From NCBI GenBank assembly GCA_026545765.1, contig CM048843.1, positions 10,997,501 to 11,061,500 of the forward strand: a stretch of DNA of 64,000 nt, read 5' to 3'. This document shows, piece after piece, positions 35,837-47,931 of this stretch (position 1 is its first letter; each line of letters opens with the position of its first letter). Made by a program: the position numbers and the translations under genes. The DNA is from Plantago major (lineage: Eukaryota > Streptophyta > Magnoliopsida > Lamiales > Plantaginaceae). The notes beneath the pieces were generated by a model. That model had not been told where the DNA came from and ran no database searches. It saw only the letters and a program-made list of their open reading frames with translations.

Positions 35837-37821
35837 GGTTACTTCCCTGAAGCATACTACGTCAGTTGCTAAGTTTTTGTCGTTTTCTTTTCCCGGCCTC
35901 GAAGCCCACCAGTTGTACTTGAATTTCCGTCAAATCAATACAACTTTTTTGCAAAACTACTACTTTATATTCAAACGAACACGCTGCCTCGGACCCTTCA
36001 ACGAGATCCGAGCCAATTACAAAATAGATGCCTGACAAACCCACTTTTCGAGAGAATAAACTTATACAACCAGTTCGGGCTAAGTGACATAATTAGCCGA
36101 AGAAAGAAATTGCAACACTCGGAAAAGCGATTTTGTATTTCTCAAAGTAAAATTACAAAGTTCGGACACGCCCGTCCGAGTCACATAAAGCAAATAAAAA
36201 TCTATATCGTTTTTGACAAAATAAAGTACACGGATCTTTGAGGGGTATCCAGTGTCTAGAACAGACCAATCGTCTTCATTCCGAGCTTGAGCCTCCGAGC
36301 GGAACAGGTACAGCATGCTTCCAGGGAAAACATGTTAGAATGACCCTTTTCAGGAACAACCCTGACATCCGAACCATGAATCCTTTACAACGATCTGGTG
36401 CGCTCCGAAGCAGAATAGCCGAAAAACGGAGTCCACTCTCCAAACCAAGCTTATGACGATGCGACGGCATCAATCACTTCTTCCCAGTAACTCGAGGGAA
36501 CCCTCACGGGAACTCCAGTTACTGGAAACAAGTGACTCATGCGATCGGACCGACTTAAGACGGTCCGGGCACAGTAACAATAAGATTCGGATGGTAGAGA
36601 CGAACAGTAAAAACAGCTGATTTCTGAATGGCATGTCCGGGCCACCGAACAAAGGATAAGTTTGAATCCGAACCGGGTATCTCTGGTACGGAGATGTAGT
36701 CAAAGAGCTTTCTCAGACAATTCGCATCTTCCACCACAACCACTTTCTAGTTCGTACCCATCCGCACCACAAGAAAATGGTAAATGGTGGAAGGAGCAGG
36801 CAGCCCGAGGATTTGACTCTCCGAAGTAACAAGTGTTTGGTAATCCCTGGAACCAGCGAGCTAGTCCGCTTCCCCGGGGCTCAAGTTGTTGATACACACT
36901 ACAGCCCCAGAGAAAGAAGACTAGCATGGCGATCCGAGGGGAAGTACTTCTGAAAATGGTAAATAGTGGAAGGGGCAGGCAGCCCGAGGAATTGACTTTT
37001 CGAAGTAACAAGTGTTTGGTAATCCCTGGAACCAGTGAGCTAGTCTGCTTCCCTGGGGCTCAAGTTGTTAATACACACTACAGCCCCGGACAAAGAAGAC
37101 TAGCACGGCGATCCGAGGAAGATTACTTCCGAGTGACATCATCCCCAATATGGTCCGACCCAAAGGAATGGATCACACACGAATGATGGAATCAACCTAC
37201 TCGTTGAGAGGTCCGGACCCGAGGATCCGAATCAACTACTGTAAAAGGAATGGAATGATCTGGCAAAAAGCCGTACAATCCAGGGGTATATATAGAAGTG
37301 AAGGACCAATCATAACTCGCCACGTGGCCCGTATCCGCCGGCTATGGGCTTGGGCCTGGATTGGGCCTAACACTTGGGTCACTATTGGGCCAACCCGGAG
37401 ACCCTTCACAATTCCCGCCTTATTGAATGAATTATTTTGAACTGTAGCCCATTCAGATCCGTCAGTTCGAGCCTGTCATGATAACTTCCGTAACAACCAT
37501 GATCCGTGCCAAGTTACTCAACTTTTCTACTGTGATTATCTCCTTTCTTACAACTTTTTACAAATTAACAAGGTTCGGAGCACCACATCGAGTCTCTACG
37601 GATCGAATAGGATTTTACATCCGAGATAGCCCTACTTATTACAAATTTTGGTAAGCCGATTTTTTCGGTACGATTGACATTCAAAACTAAGACCCGAATG
37701 AACGCTTTGTCCGTCCGAGACCGGGTGGTCAATCAATTCGGAGTTACCTTATTTCGGAAGCATTTGGCCTCGTTGACTCGGATCCACTGGCCGACGTCCG
37801 AACCAACGGCACTTGCTTAAG
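35837..37821 (+). other. Tat 3' region, first part
   Basis: No supported gene on either strand. It begins with the family-specific stretch after integrase and contains a 178-bp tandem duplication (36775-37130). Short open frames here have no coding look. Confidence 0.6.
36775..37130 (+). repeat. Two-copy tandem duplication, 178-bp unit
   Basis: AAAATGGTAAATGGTGGAAG at 36775 recurs as AAAATGGTAAATAGTGGAAG at 36953, and the whole 178 bp follows with scattered differences. The differences show the duplication is not brand new. Confidence 0.85.
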
Positions 37822-40800
37822 CTACTGGTATATTTTATAACCTAAGTATGCAATGAAATACATGCATCTGAATAAGAAACAACACAAGTATATGATGAAG
37901 CCGATCCGAGCCATTGATGAGCCCGAACCAGTGCAATAGATTACCAAGTCAAAGATAATTATCCGAATCCAGATACGATAAACATTATCCATACAAAGCA
38001 ACAAAATGAAACATTGTTTTACGGTCCGAAGACCGGAATTACAGATTTCCAGGGCATACCCCGTCTTCACTCTTCTTGCCGTCCGGGCGAACCAGCCTGT
38101 GCTATGGATGGACCTCCGATCTCTTCCTCCAAGGATGCTTGCAGGTCCGCCAGCCTCTTCTCTTGGTCTTCTTGGGCCAACCTTTTTTTCCCTTTGGACC
38201 TTCAATTCCACAAGGAAGGCAGGACATTCCTTCATCAAGTTCAGCTCATGAAGGAAGCCATGGATGGGCCCGGGCAGAGTCAGCCAATCCCGGTTGTGCT
38301 CTACATGCTCCTCCAGGGGGACAAAAACACTGGACATCAATACCCAGGGCACGAAGGCCGGAAGGTACGGACCACCATGGTTGTGCTTTTTGTCCTCTGT
38401 CTCGTCACATACTAGCTCCACAAATTCACACTTGAGCAAGTCATCGTCCGAGACACCCTCCGGAGCAAAGTCCGAGCCATCCGCCTCTTTGAAAGAAGAA
38501 ATGCCTTCAGCTTCCAAGTCGTAGTCACTCGGGATCCATCCCCTGTGCCGGAGCTACCCCATGGCTGCATCGAAGCCATCATGCCGAGCCTCGTCATACT
38601 TGGACTCAAGCATGAACTTGCAAGCGTCCGATCCCAAGAAGTCTTAGACAGCGTATGTCCGGACCTTCAACAACTCATTGAGCATCATATCTTTGAAGGT
38701 CCGGGAGACCCCAACGTACTCGTCCACGCCGTCCTTGTGCACTTTGAGATCCTTCTCCAAAGACAGGATGGCACTCTACAGCCTCCCCGCCCCCGCTTCG
38801 GACTCCTTCTTAGCAACAATGGACTTCTTCAACCTCTCGGACAAGTTGACCACCCTGGACGCCTCTGTCTCCCGAGCAGCCTCAGCCTTGGCCAGGTCCT
38901 CCTCCATTGTGGCCCTCCGACCCGCCACCATGGTGAATGCTTGAATAGCGGCAGTGAGCTACGATATCCAATGTTGAAAAGTCAATGAAGGTTCCGAGTC
39001 AAAGGAAGATGTAACATTTTATAAGATGTAGCATTTTATGACAACCAATAAGACCATGGTTCGATTAACACGTACCTTCTGATGAATTGCGGATAACTCC
39101 GCAATCCGATCTAGCTCCGGAGCAGCAGCCATCCGGGCCATCTCCGCATCCAAGTCCGATTCACTACTCATTTTCCCCTTGCCCTTCTTGGCATGAGGGA
39201 TCGGACCTTCGGAAGGGCGCTTCTGCCCGGCCGCGGCACTCGAACCACTGGCAGGAGGGTCCCGGGACACAGACCTCGGAGGTTTCTTCGCCCCCTTCGA
39301 GCTCGCCACCTTGCCCTTATCCGGGGTGGGCATCGCCTGTGCCTCCTCACCAGCCATCGCCCTCCGAGTCTCCTCCACTCGAAAAGTGGCCGCATTCTTC
39401 GGCTCGTCCATTGGGAGCACAATGGACGTCTTGATGATTTGGGTCCGAGTTCCCTCCTCCATCTCCTTCCTTTGAGCGGCATTTTGCTTCCGCTTCAGCT
39501 CACACATGGTCGACATGACGTACTCGAACCAAAAATCTGTGCATCCGAAGAACAAAAAGTTAATACACGACAAATCTTTTTGCGAAACAAAATAAACAGG
39601 GCAATAAAGCAACAACCGACTCGGATAAGACAACTACATGACCGAATGAGGAGTGCTTACTCAAATCCTTCTTCCCATCACAAAAGCTCGGCTCCGAAAA
39701 GCCAACTAAGTAGGGAAGAGGCTGACAGATTAAGCCCCGGAAAAAATACTTCTCCGGTTCTTGATTCTTGTGGAGAGCTTGCATCCACAGTGGAAAGTTC
39801 CGAGTCGGAGGCTTCCATTCCGGCAATCTACCTCAGAAGAACTTCCTCTCGAAGCACCACTGAACCCGCTCCGCCTCGGACTGACCATACTTTAGAGCGG
39901 GACGAACAAAAATATACCTCTTCCACCAATTGATCCCCAAAGAAGAGAGAGGATCCACAAAAAATTATATGCTTGGCGACATACCAGCGTATAAAAGAAT
40001 CCGTTCCTATTGCTTAAATTTACACTAAAAAGTTTACGAAAATTGTCAAAAGTCACCGGGATGTCCTTGTAATTACACATCACCCCGAAGCACATCAGGT
40101 TTCCGAGGGAGTTGGGAATGATCTGGTGCGGACTCAACCCCATATCATTTAAAATGTACATCAACTCGGACGCCACAGGCAAATGCCATCCACAGTGCAG
40201 ACTTATCTCATGCACGCACATGTATCCGGGAGGTGGATTGTAGAATCCGTGCAACTCATTCGGAATGAGAAGCTCCATGGACTCCGGAATCTCATACCTC
40301 CTCCGAAGCTCCCCCACCTCCTCGGACGTCAGAATAGACGGGCACGTCGGCAATGATCAATCCTCGTTCAGCTCGCCATCCGGGTCAGGATGAGTTACAT
40401 CGTCCCTTAACCGAGGAAACTTCACTAGGAATACATCTTCACCTTTCTTACTGCCCTTAGGCAGCTCATCTTCAATCATACGGAGACTCGGACCCGCTGG
40501 TCCGGCTGACTCCCTCCGGAATACATGAGGAGAAATCATCTCTTCCTCTTCATCCTCCTCAGAACCGACACTATAAAGCCGACCCTCCTCTTCAACGTTC
40601 TCATCCCCGGATGACGAACTCAACTCCACTACCGTCCGAAGGGGGGGGGGGGGCAGCAGTCTGAACCCGATCTTCAACACCCTCTTCAAACATGTCCAGC
40701 TCGGGCGGTGCCTCAGAAGTATCATGCACTTCCTCGATGTTCGACTCCTGTCTATCCGGAATGAATGGCACTCGATTAGGGTTAGTCCTAAAACTATAAC

Positions 40801-41121
40801 CTAAGTTGCGTATGAGGGATCGAATCTCTACCAGGAGTTTGGGCTCCTTCCCAGCACGGCACGGACGGAGACCACCTATGGTCCGAGAGGTCGTCTCTAG
40901 GACAGCACCAACACCCTGCACATTAGAGACTTCCGGGTAATCCTGACGCTTCGGAGACCGTGAACCTCGGGCTCTTCCCGGCTCGGATGATGAGAACAGT
41001 CCAGCTCTTCCAAATCCTCCGCACCACCGACGTCAATCTCCTCAGAGCTCTCTAGTAAAGACAACGCTTCGGAAGCATATCCTTCAGCTTCAAATCGGTT
41101 TTGACTATCACTCTCAGACAT
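37822..41121 (-). pseudogene. Antisense ORF block of the Tat element with 'putative gypsy type transposon' (Transposase_28-like) domain
   Basis: Reading the minus strand from 41121, there is first an acidic Ser/Glu-rich stretch (MSESDSQNRFEAEGYASEAL) with further acidic and Pro-rich parts to about 40357. A globular domain at about 40353-39900 follows (ELHGFYNPPPGYMCVHEISL, LHCGWHLPVASELMYILNDM, GLSPHQIIPNSLGNLMCFGV). Next come a basic Ser/Pro/Lys-rich part at about 39630-39020 (GQKRPSEGPIPHAKKGKGKM) and a C-terminal acidic part to 37822. The globular domain matches the family known as 'putative gypsy type transposon', which Tat-lineage elements carry antisense between pol and the 3' LTR. Its role is unknown. 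Exon-like blocks with gaps suggest both introns and damage, and this copy is probably inactive. Confidence 0.75.
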
Positions 41122-41789
41122 CCTAGGGAAAGAAAAGGCAATTTTATGAGTTTAAGATTGTAGTCTGAGAGGCCATTTACGTAGATTAAAGTTAAAAGCA
41201 TCTACGATCGGAGGAGCATGAACGACTCCGACGGACGCGGTTAGCTCAGAGTTAGTATATCCGAAGCAAACCACGTTACAACTACTTGTAGCCAAGCACG
41301 GAATACAGCAAACGCACATACATCCGAACACAACATTGACAATGAACATAGAATGCACAGAGAACTTGGAAACAAGAGAGAGAAAACAAGCAACTTACTT
41401 GCACTCGGATGATTGGATCGAAGGCAGCTAACTTTGCTCGGATAACCCGCTACGGACTTCTTCTCACTCGCTTCGGATTGCTTGCACTTGCTTCAGATGT
41501 ACTCAAAAGTCGAAAATCTTCTCTCAAGAAATGTGAAAGTGACATCGGTAAAGCCCCTATTTATAGAGGGTTAAATCTGGAAGCCCAACCGTCGCCATTT
41601 TTCGGGATTAAATCTCAATCGTAGATCAAAATTCATCCAACAGCGTAGTACAATAATACCAAGTGAAATGATGCATTGGTACAAAAAATTTACCTTACGG
41701 TGACAAAAACACATACAACAAACTCCACCACTCTCGGGAGAAGGACACGACTCAACCTTCGGATGGTCGATCCATCTTCTGCCTCGGAT
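41122..41789 (+). other. Spacer upstream of the antisense block
   Basis: No gene seen. If the antisense block was transcribed, its promoter should lie here on the minus strand. I see no convincing TATA element. Confidence 0.4.
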
Positions 41790-42280
41790 ACCTCTCCTTT
41801 TTACAAGGAATGACGATTTACCTTACAATCACACGGACCCTCGTTCGTTCGGATGTCCCTCTCCGGACCATCCCAATCAGGTTGATAAAAACCCTATCCT
41901 TTTTTACAAGGAAGGACGATTTACCTCACAATCACACGGACCCTCGTCCGTTCGGATGTCCCTCTTCGGACCATCCCAACAAGGTTGATAAAAACCCTCT
42001 CCTTTTTACAAGGAAGGATGATTTACCTCACCATCACACGGACCCTCGTCCGTTCGGATGTCCCTCTTCGGACCATCCCAAGGTTGATCAAAACCCTATC
42101 CTTTTCTACAAGGAAGGCTGATTTAACTCACCATCACACGGACCCTCGTCCATTCGGATGTCCCTCTTCGGACCATCTCAATCAGGTTGATTAAAACCCT
42201 ATCCTTTTCAACAAGGAAGGATGATTTTACTCACCATCACACGGACTCCCGTCCGTTTGGATATTCGTCTCCGGATAATC
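41790..42280 (+). repeat. Tandem repeat in the Tat 3' region, about 100-bp unit, five copies
   Basis: Each unit contains TTTACAAGGAAGGAYGATTT, then CACACGGACCCTCGTCCGTT and a CGGACCATCCCAA segment. Copies start near 41793, 41896, 41998, 42098 and 42200, and the last is the most diverged. Such arrays in the 3' region of Tat-like elements are known seeds of satellite DNA. Confidence 0.85.
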
Positions 42281-42572
42281 CCTTAATCCACCAAAGGTAC
42301 GACTTCGAAGTTCTCCGTGCCTACACTTGATCTCACTTACAAATACCTCTTTCTACCCACTTTTGCTGCATTCCGAGCCTCCATCCTCGTACTGCAACAA
42401 AAGACAGGGGGGGGGGGGGGGAGATTAAGTTAAGTACTACAAGAAGCACGAATTACCTCTTTTTTCTGCTTACGAGGCACGGATTGAACCGAGAAACAAA
42501 CTGTCCTCTCTACTTTTAACCACAGTTCCACAACTATCTTCTACTAAGATACTTGGAAACTAGGGGAACATA
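42281..42572 (+). other. End of the Tat 3' region with polypurine tract
   Basis: Contains a G-run of about 14 near 42408-42421 and ends AAACTAGGGGAACATA before the LTR, the likely polypurine tract. No gene. Confidence 0.6.
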
Positions 42573-43442
42573 TGTTGATACGGAAATATGTCAAATCCGT
42601 CATAGACGCCTTTGGAACGAATCCTAAGGTGTCCCAAGTTATCTGAGTCCGGGACCTTACAGTCCGACCCTAAGCCCCCGGCGAGTCCGACCCGCCCAGG
42701 TTTAAAGGGACAGGAGGGCCCAAAGGATAGTAGATCCGACCCTGCCAATGGTCCGTAACCATGGGCTCCGACCCGGACACTCGTCCGAACTCAACACAAC
42801 AACCTCATAAGCAACCAAGTGAACTGGCACTAGACAGTAAGGAGGTCCGAGGCACAAGGTCCGAATGAAAGGTACTTGACAAACTGAGAAGAGCACCTTA
42901 TGGGCAACTCGGTACGGTCCGGACCTGCCTCTTCGGACCTTAACCCGCAGCAGACTGCATCAAAGCCCCTAATACTCTCACATTAATGACTAAACTACCC
43001 CTTAAAGCCCAAAGTGGAATGGGGCAAGTGTCATTAATGGGCCGTGGGCCTATTGAAGCCTTGGTGGCTCAATCCTGGCCTTACACTTGGCACGATCTGG
43101 TGGAACCCTCCCATTTTGGGAGAAATCTATATATATGGCACACATTCCCATAATAAGGGTAAGGGATGATCGCTTCCTATTCTCGATTCTTATACCGAGT
43201 AGATCCTCACTATCTCGCAAGTAAAGTCTCCTTCCGGTTTGACACCACGCAAACCGGGTATAAGGTTCTAACCCCCCCCCCTCTAAGCTACTTGTGCAGT
43301 TCCTCACGTGTCGCCTCTTATCAGTACGACGGTTCTTACAGGCCTCTACTCTTTGGTCCTTACGAGCTAGGTGGTCTAGGAACTCAGGGTGAAGGAGAAC
43401 AAGGGAAATTCATTTAAGTGTTCGGGGACTTTGCCCTCGACA
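42573..43442 (+). repeat. 3' LTR of the Tat element
   Basis: Starts TGTTGATACGGAAATATG and ends CCCTCGACA, 870 bp, followed by the target duplication CAGTC. Confidence 0.93.
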
Positions 43443-43447
43443 CAGTC

Positions 43448-46400
43448 TTTCCGGTTAGGCTTCACCACCCTCTCAAGTATGGTCTTAATCACGATTCTCG
43501 ACCTCACCGCCGTAAGTCCGAGGGTGATATGTCAGAGCAACCCGATGATGCACTCCGTATTTTACTAACAGATTCACAAAGGAGCAGTTGATGAAGTGGG
43601 AGCCACCATCACTGATTACTGATGTGCTCAAATTATTACTTAGAAAATAAGTAGAAAGCAGTTGTTGTAAACAGACAATGCTAACCACAGAATCGTTCGC
43701 TAAGGAACCAATTAAGCTACCAAGCAGTTGAAAGCAAATAGTCACTTGTGAAAACAATTTGATTGGTTTGTTTGAATACTTCTAATAACTAGAAAATAGA
43801 TAAAGTAAATAGACGGTTGACGACAATGATAGAAGATGAACACAGTAGTAATGATCAAGTAATGCTAATTCGTTCTAGGGCAATCATTCATATTTGTCAC
43901 GCGGTCGGTGTACAGAAATCAATCAATCCAATTCAACCAATCGTACTTTGAATATTTCAAACTAGAGTAATCGTGGGTTGTCAATCCACGATCCTTAACC
44001 GAAAACGATTTTGAAGATTTAAAACTAGCTTATTGGATTGAAGGTTTTACGAATATTTCAAACTAGACAAACCTATATGAATGAATCCAAAACCCTAGAA
44101 ACGAATATACAATACTATCACATAACTACAGTGTTCAGAGTGATTTAGCTATTCATAATAGATAATGGCATACAGAGATTCATGGTAATAATCATACGAA
44201 ACATAGATGATAAACTCGCATGCAATAACATACAATTCAATCGATAAAGACAAAGAACGAATTTTAAAGAAGAAAGCAATAGAGAAATCAATACCAATAA
44301 TCCTGATGAGTAAAATCAATGAATAACCAAAGCTCCAAAGATGTCTCAATGTCAATGTCTGAATCTAGGAGCTCTCTTAAAAATCTAGGTTAAAAGAAGT
44401 ATATCCAAAGAAAGACAAATTCTAAGCTAATAAGGAAAACAAATTACGAGCACATGTGTTCGGCCAAGGGCTAATTGCTTCACCATGTGAGCTTCCTTTT
44501 GTCGAATATATATCCAAATAAGAAATTCTCGCCAGAATGATTGAATCCTCACATGGCGAAGCGTCTTTCTTCAAAACAGGGGAGCCATTCGCAAAATCTC
44601 ACCTCAATGATCGATTTCACATGGCGAGCCTCCGAAATTCCCAAGTCCAGATTATAAAATCTCGTCAAGGATCGAATCCTCGCCGCAGCGATCCATGCTA
44701 AGCAACTTATTCTCATTTAGCTCAAAAGACACCGATCCCTGCAAAACGTAAACAAAACACCAAAGCGTAAAAACGAACTAAAAAGACTATAAAACTAAAG
44801 ATAAAGACCGCAAAAAAGGACCAAATGAGACGCTAGAATATTGTCTCATCAATTACTACCCTGGGGGTACCAAACCTGCAAAGAATATTCTTTGCAAGGA
44901 AAGAGACAACAACTTTGGAATCATTAGTCTTGGTTGGAGTTTCTTCCACCCACTTAGTCACATAATCAACAACAACCAGGATATATTCAAAGCCATTACT
45001 CTTGGGGAAGGGTCCCATAAAGTCGATCCCCCACACATCAAAAGGTTGAGGGGCATCTCATTCCGCTTGCTTATATTGCCACTTCGCTGACAGGCATCAC
45101 AATTAATGCAGAATTTATGAGCATCTTTAAAAAGAGAGGGCCAGTAAAAACCTGATTGAAGAGCCTTCAAGGCCGTTTTCTTCCCGCTATAGTGCCCACC
45201 GCACTGTATAGAGTGGCAGAATGCAAGTATGCTTCCGACTTCATCTTCCGGAACACATCGCCGCATCACACCATCATTGCCCAGCTTAAACAAGTATGGA
45301 TCATCCCAGAAGTAGCTCCTGCAGCGAATAGCGAAGTTCTTCTTTTCAAGCGAAGTCATGTTAGAGGCAAACAAACATGTAGCCTTAAAATTAACAATGT
45401 CAGCAAACCAGGGTTCTAAACTAACAGAGAATAAATGCTCATCAGGGAGATCATCAGGAATGGGGGGGGGGGGGATGGGGCGATGGCGCCAGGATTAATC
45501 CTAGAAAGGTGATCTTCCACCAAGTTATCTTTGCCACACTTGTCAACTATCTCACGGTCAAACTCTTGCATCATCAAGACCCAGCGAATAAGTCGAGGCT
45601 CAGAATCGCTTTTGGCCATAAGGTGGCGGATTACTGCATGGTCAGTATGCACTATTACCTTGAATCCCTTCAAATACGACCTGAATTTATCCAGGGCGAA
45701 TATGACATCCAGGAATTCTTTCTCAGTGGTAATGTAATTAACCTGTGCACCATTTAGAGTTTTGTTGTAATAGTAAATCACATGAAAATGCCTATCAACC
45801 TTTTGTCCTAGAACAGCGCCTATAGCATAGTCAGAAGCATCACACATAATCTCGAAGGGTAAAGACCAATCAGGTGCCATGACAATAGGGGCAGAAACAA
45901 GCTTTTCTTTTAGGGTATTAAAGGCTTCTGTGCACTTATCATTGAAAACAAAAGGCACATCTTTCACAAGCAAGTTACTAAGGCACTTAGCAATTTTTGA
46001 GAAATCCTGGATGAACCTCCGATGGAAGCCAACATTCCTAGAAAAGATTGTAACTCTTTCACAGAAGTGGGTGGGGGAAGTTTCACTATAACATCAAGTT
46101 TAGCTCTATCTACCTCAATCCCCCGCTTTGAAACCACATGCCCAAGAACAATACCCTCTCGCACCATAAAGTGACTTTTTTCCCAACTAAGAGTCAAATT
46201 ACACTCTATGCAACGTTTCAAGACTTTATCAAGCTTACCAAGGCAGTCGGTGAAGGAGTCACCAAAAAGAGAGAAGTCATCCATAAATACCTCAATGAAA
46301 TCCTGCACCATGTCAGAGAAGATAGAGAGCATTCACCTTTGGAAAGTTACCGGAGCATTGCATAAGCCAAAAGGCATCCTGCGATAGGCGAAGGTGCCAT

Positions 46401-47926
46401 ATGGGCAAGTGAAGGTGGTCTTCTCTTGGTCCTCCTGCACTATGGGAATCTGATAGAAACCTAAAAGACCATCGAAAAAATAGTAGAACTAGTGCCCCGC
46501 AAGGCGGTTTAGCATCTCATCAATAAAGGGAAGGGGAAAGTGGTCCTTCTTAGTAGCAGCGTTCAATCTCCTGTAATCTATGCAAACACGCCACCTTGTG
46601 GTTTTCCTGACAGGAACCTATATCCCTTTCTCATTGGTCTCAACAGTTACTCCAGACTTTTTCGGGACAACATGCACATGACTTACCCATCGACTGTCAG
46701 CTATAGGGTAGATCATATCATGTTCTAATAGCTTAAGCACCTCGGTTTTAACTACATCTTGCATGACAGGATTGAGCCTACGCTGGGGTTGCCTCACAGG
46801 TTTGGCATCATCTTCAAGACTAATCCTATGGGTGCACCTAGTCGCACTAATGCCCTTGATGTCACCAATCCCTCATCCTATGGCTTCGGAGTTCTCTCTC
46901 AAAAGATCTACTAGCCTATTTTCTTCTTCCTTTTGCAATTTCAAAGAGATTATCACCGGTTTAGTTTTATTTTCTCCGAGGAAAGCATATTTAAAATGGG
47001 ACGGGAGCTCCTTAAGGTCGGGTTTAGGGGGGTCGATTTCCCCAGTGTTTCCACCAAGGGATGGATTTCCTTACCAGGGTCGACTTCAGCCGAGTCCAGC
47101 ATGCAGACTATCTCACTACTCTCCTCAGAAAGCATATCCTCATCAGAACTAAGAGTTAAAGCTGCTTCTAGATTATCATCAGTTAATGTAGCTAGGTAGG
47201 TAGAATACACACAATCATCAATAATATCATCAAACTCAGCATTTACTTCAGAAATCAGATTACATTCTTCCACTAAGTAGGTGTCAGAATTATCTGCCGG
47301 TCGTGTTGCATCCTTGCTGATCCTGTTGCCACCAATTTCCATGGCAATCTTTCCTTCCGCTACATCGACCTGCAGCTTCACTGTTTTCATGAAGGGTCTT
47401 CCCAAAAGGATCACATGGTCCTTACTACTAGTGCCGGCTCCACTGGGGGGTAGTACCACAAAATCTACTGGAACCAGGAATGTGTCTACTTTGACCAGTG
47501 CATCACGAATCACTCCCAGGGGGCGCCTGATGCTCCTGTCGGCTAGTTGCAGGGTCATGTTTATCGGTGCCAGTTCCCCCAAACCTATCTCCTGGTAAAG
47601 GGAATGGGTGATAAGATTGATGCTCGCTCCAAGATCGAGCATTCCTTTTGCTATCTTCCCATTTTACATCTGTATATCAATCACAAAGCTCCCCGGATCC
47701 TGTTGTTTCACTGGTAAACCGACCACTGAATTAGTTGTTTCTGGTAGGACTAGCTTTTCGTTGGCCAAATACTTCCTCTTGCTTGCATTGAGATCCTTGA
47801 AGAACTTAGAGTAGGAAGAGACATTATCAATGAGGTTAAGGAGTGGGATGTTCACATTCACCTTTGAGAGCATGGCCAAAATAGCTTTGAATTTGCTGTC
47901 ATCCTGGGGTTTCTTGATTCTACCTG
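43448..47926 (-). pseudogene. Athila gag-pol: protease, RT, RNase H, integrase N-terminal and core (fossil)
   Basis: Read right to left on the minus strand. A gag end/protease at 47879-46953 has MLDLGASINLITHSLYQEIG, VILLGRPFMKTVKLQVDVAE and a Leu-rich lead-in. RT (46700-45970) has FSDMVQDFIEVFMDDFSLFG with its catalytic MDD variant, and VREGIVLGHVVSKRGIEVDR. RNase H (45973-45416) has [34 protein letters not shown] and [13 protein letters not shown]. Integrase (45374-44857 and 43614-43448) has [38 protein letters not shown] and VISDGGSHF. These are diagnostic Athila sequences. The integrase is split by a solo LTR and by the Tat element, and the frame has several further breaks. Confidence 0.88.
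43620..44851 (-). repeat. Solo Athila-like LTR in the integrase
   Basis: On the minus strand it starts TGATGAGACAATATTCTAGC and ends TTTGAGCACATCA. A perfect 5-bp target duplication ATTAC flanks it (43615-43619, 44852-44856). The integrase coding continues directly across it, from GTPRVV on one side to ISDGGSHF on the other. It is thus a later insertion of a related element that has since lost its interior. Confidence 0.95.
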
Positions 47927-47931
47927 GATAT

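Larger units (their letters stand above)
29552..43442 (+). mobile_element. Complete-length Tat-like Ty3/gypsy element inserted in the Athila integrase
   Basis: It has two LTRs (29552-30432 and 42573-43442), a perfect target duplication CAGTC (29547-29551 and 43443-43447), a primer site, gag, pol with two RNase H domains, a 6.7-kb region after pol with an antisense ORF block, tandem repeats and a polypurine tract. This is the typical plan of large Tat-lineage elements. The LTRs are much alike, differing at scattered bases and a few short indels, so it is among the younger elements here. Gag and pol are broken at several places, so it is not autonomous now. Confidence 0.92.

Noticed and set aside
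38014-38988. Plus-strand open frames of 119-147 codons in the Tat 3' region
   Set aside because: They are shadows of the antisense block, with no coding similarity of their own.
37822-41121. A host gene on the minus strand in this interval
   Set aside because: It lies between pol and the 3' LTR of an element with a perfect target duplication and matches the known antisense ORF type of Tat elements.
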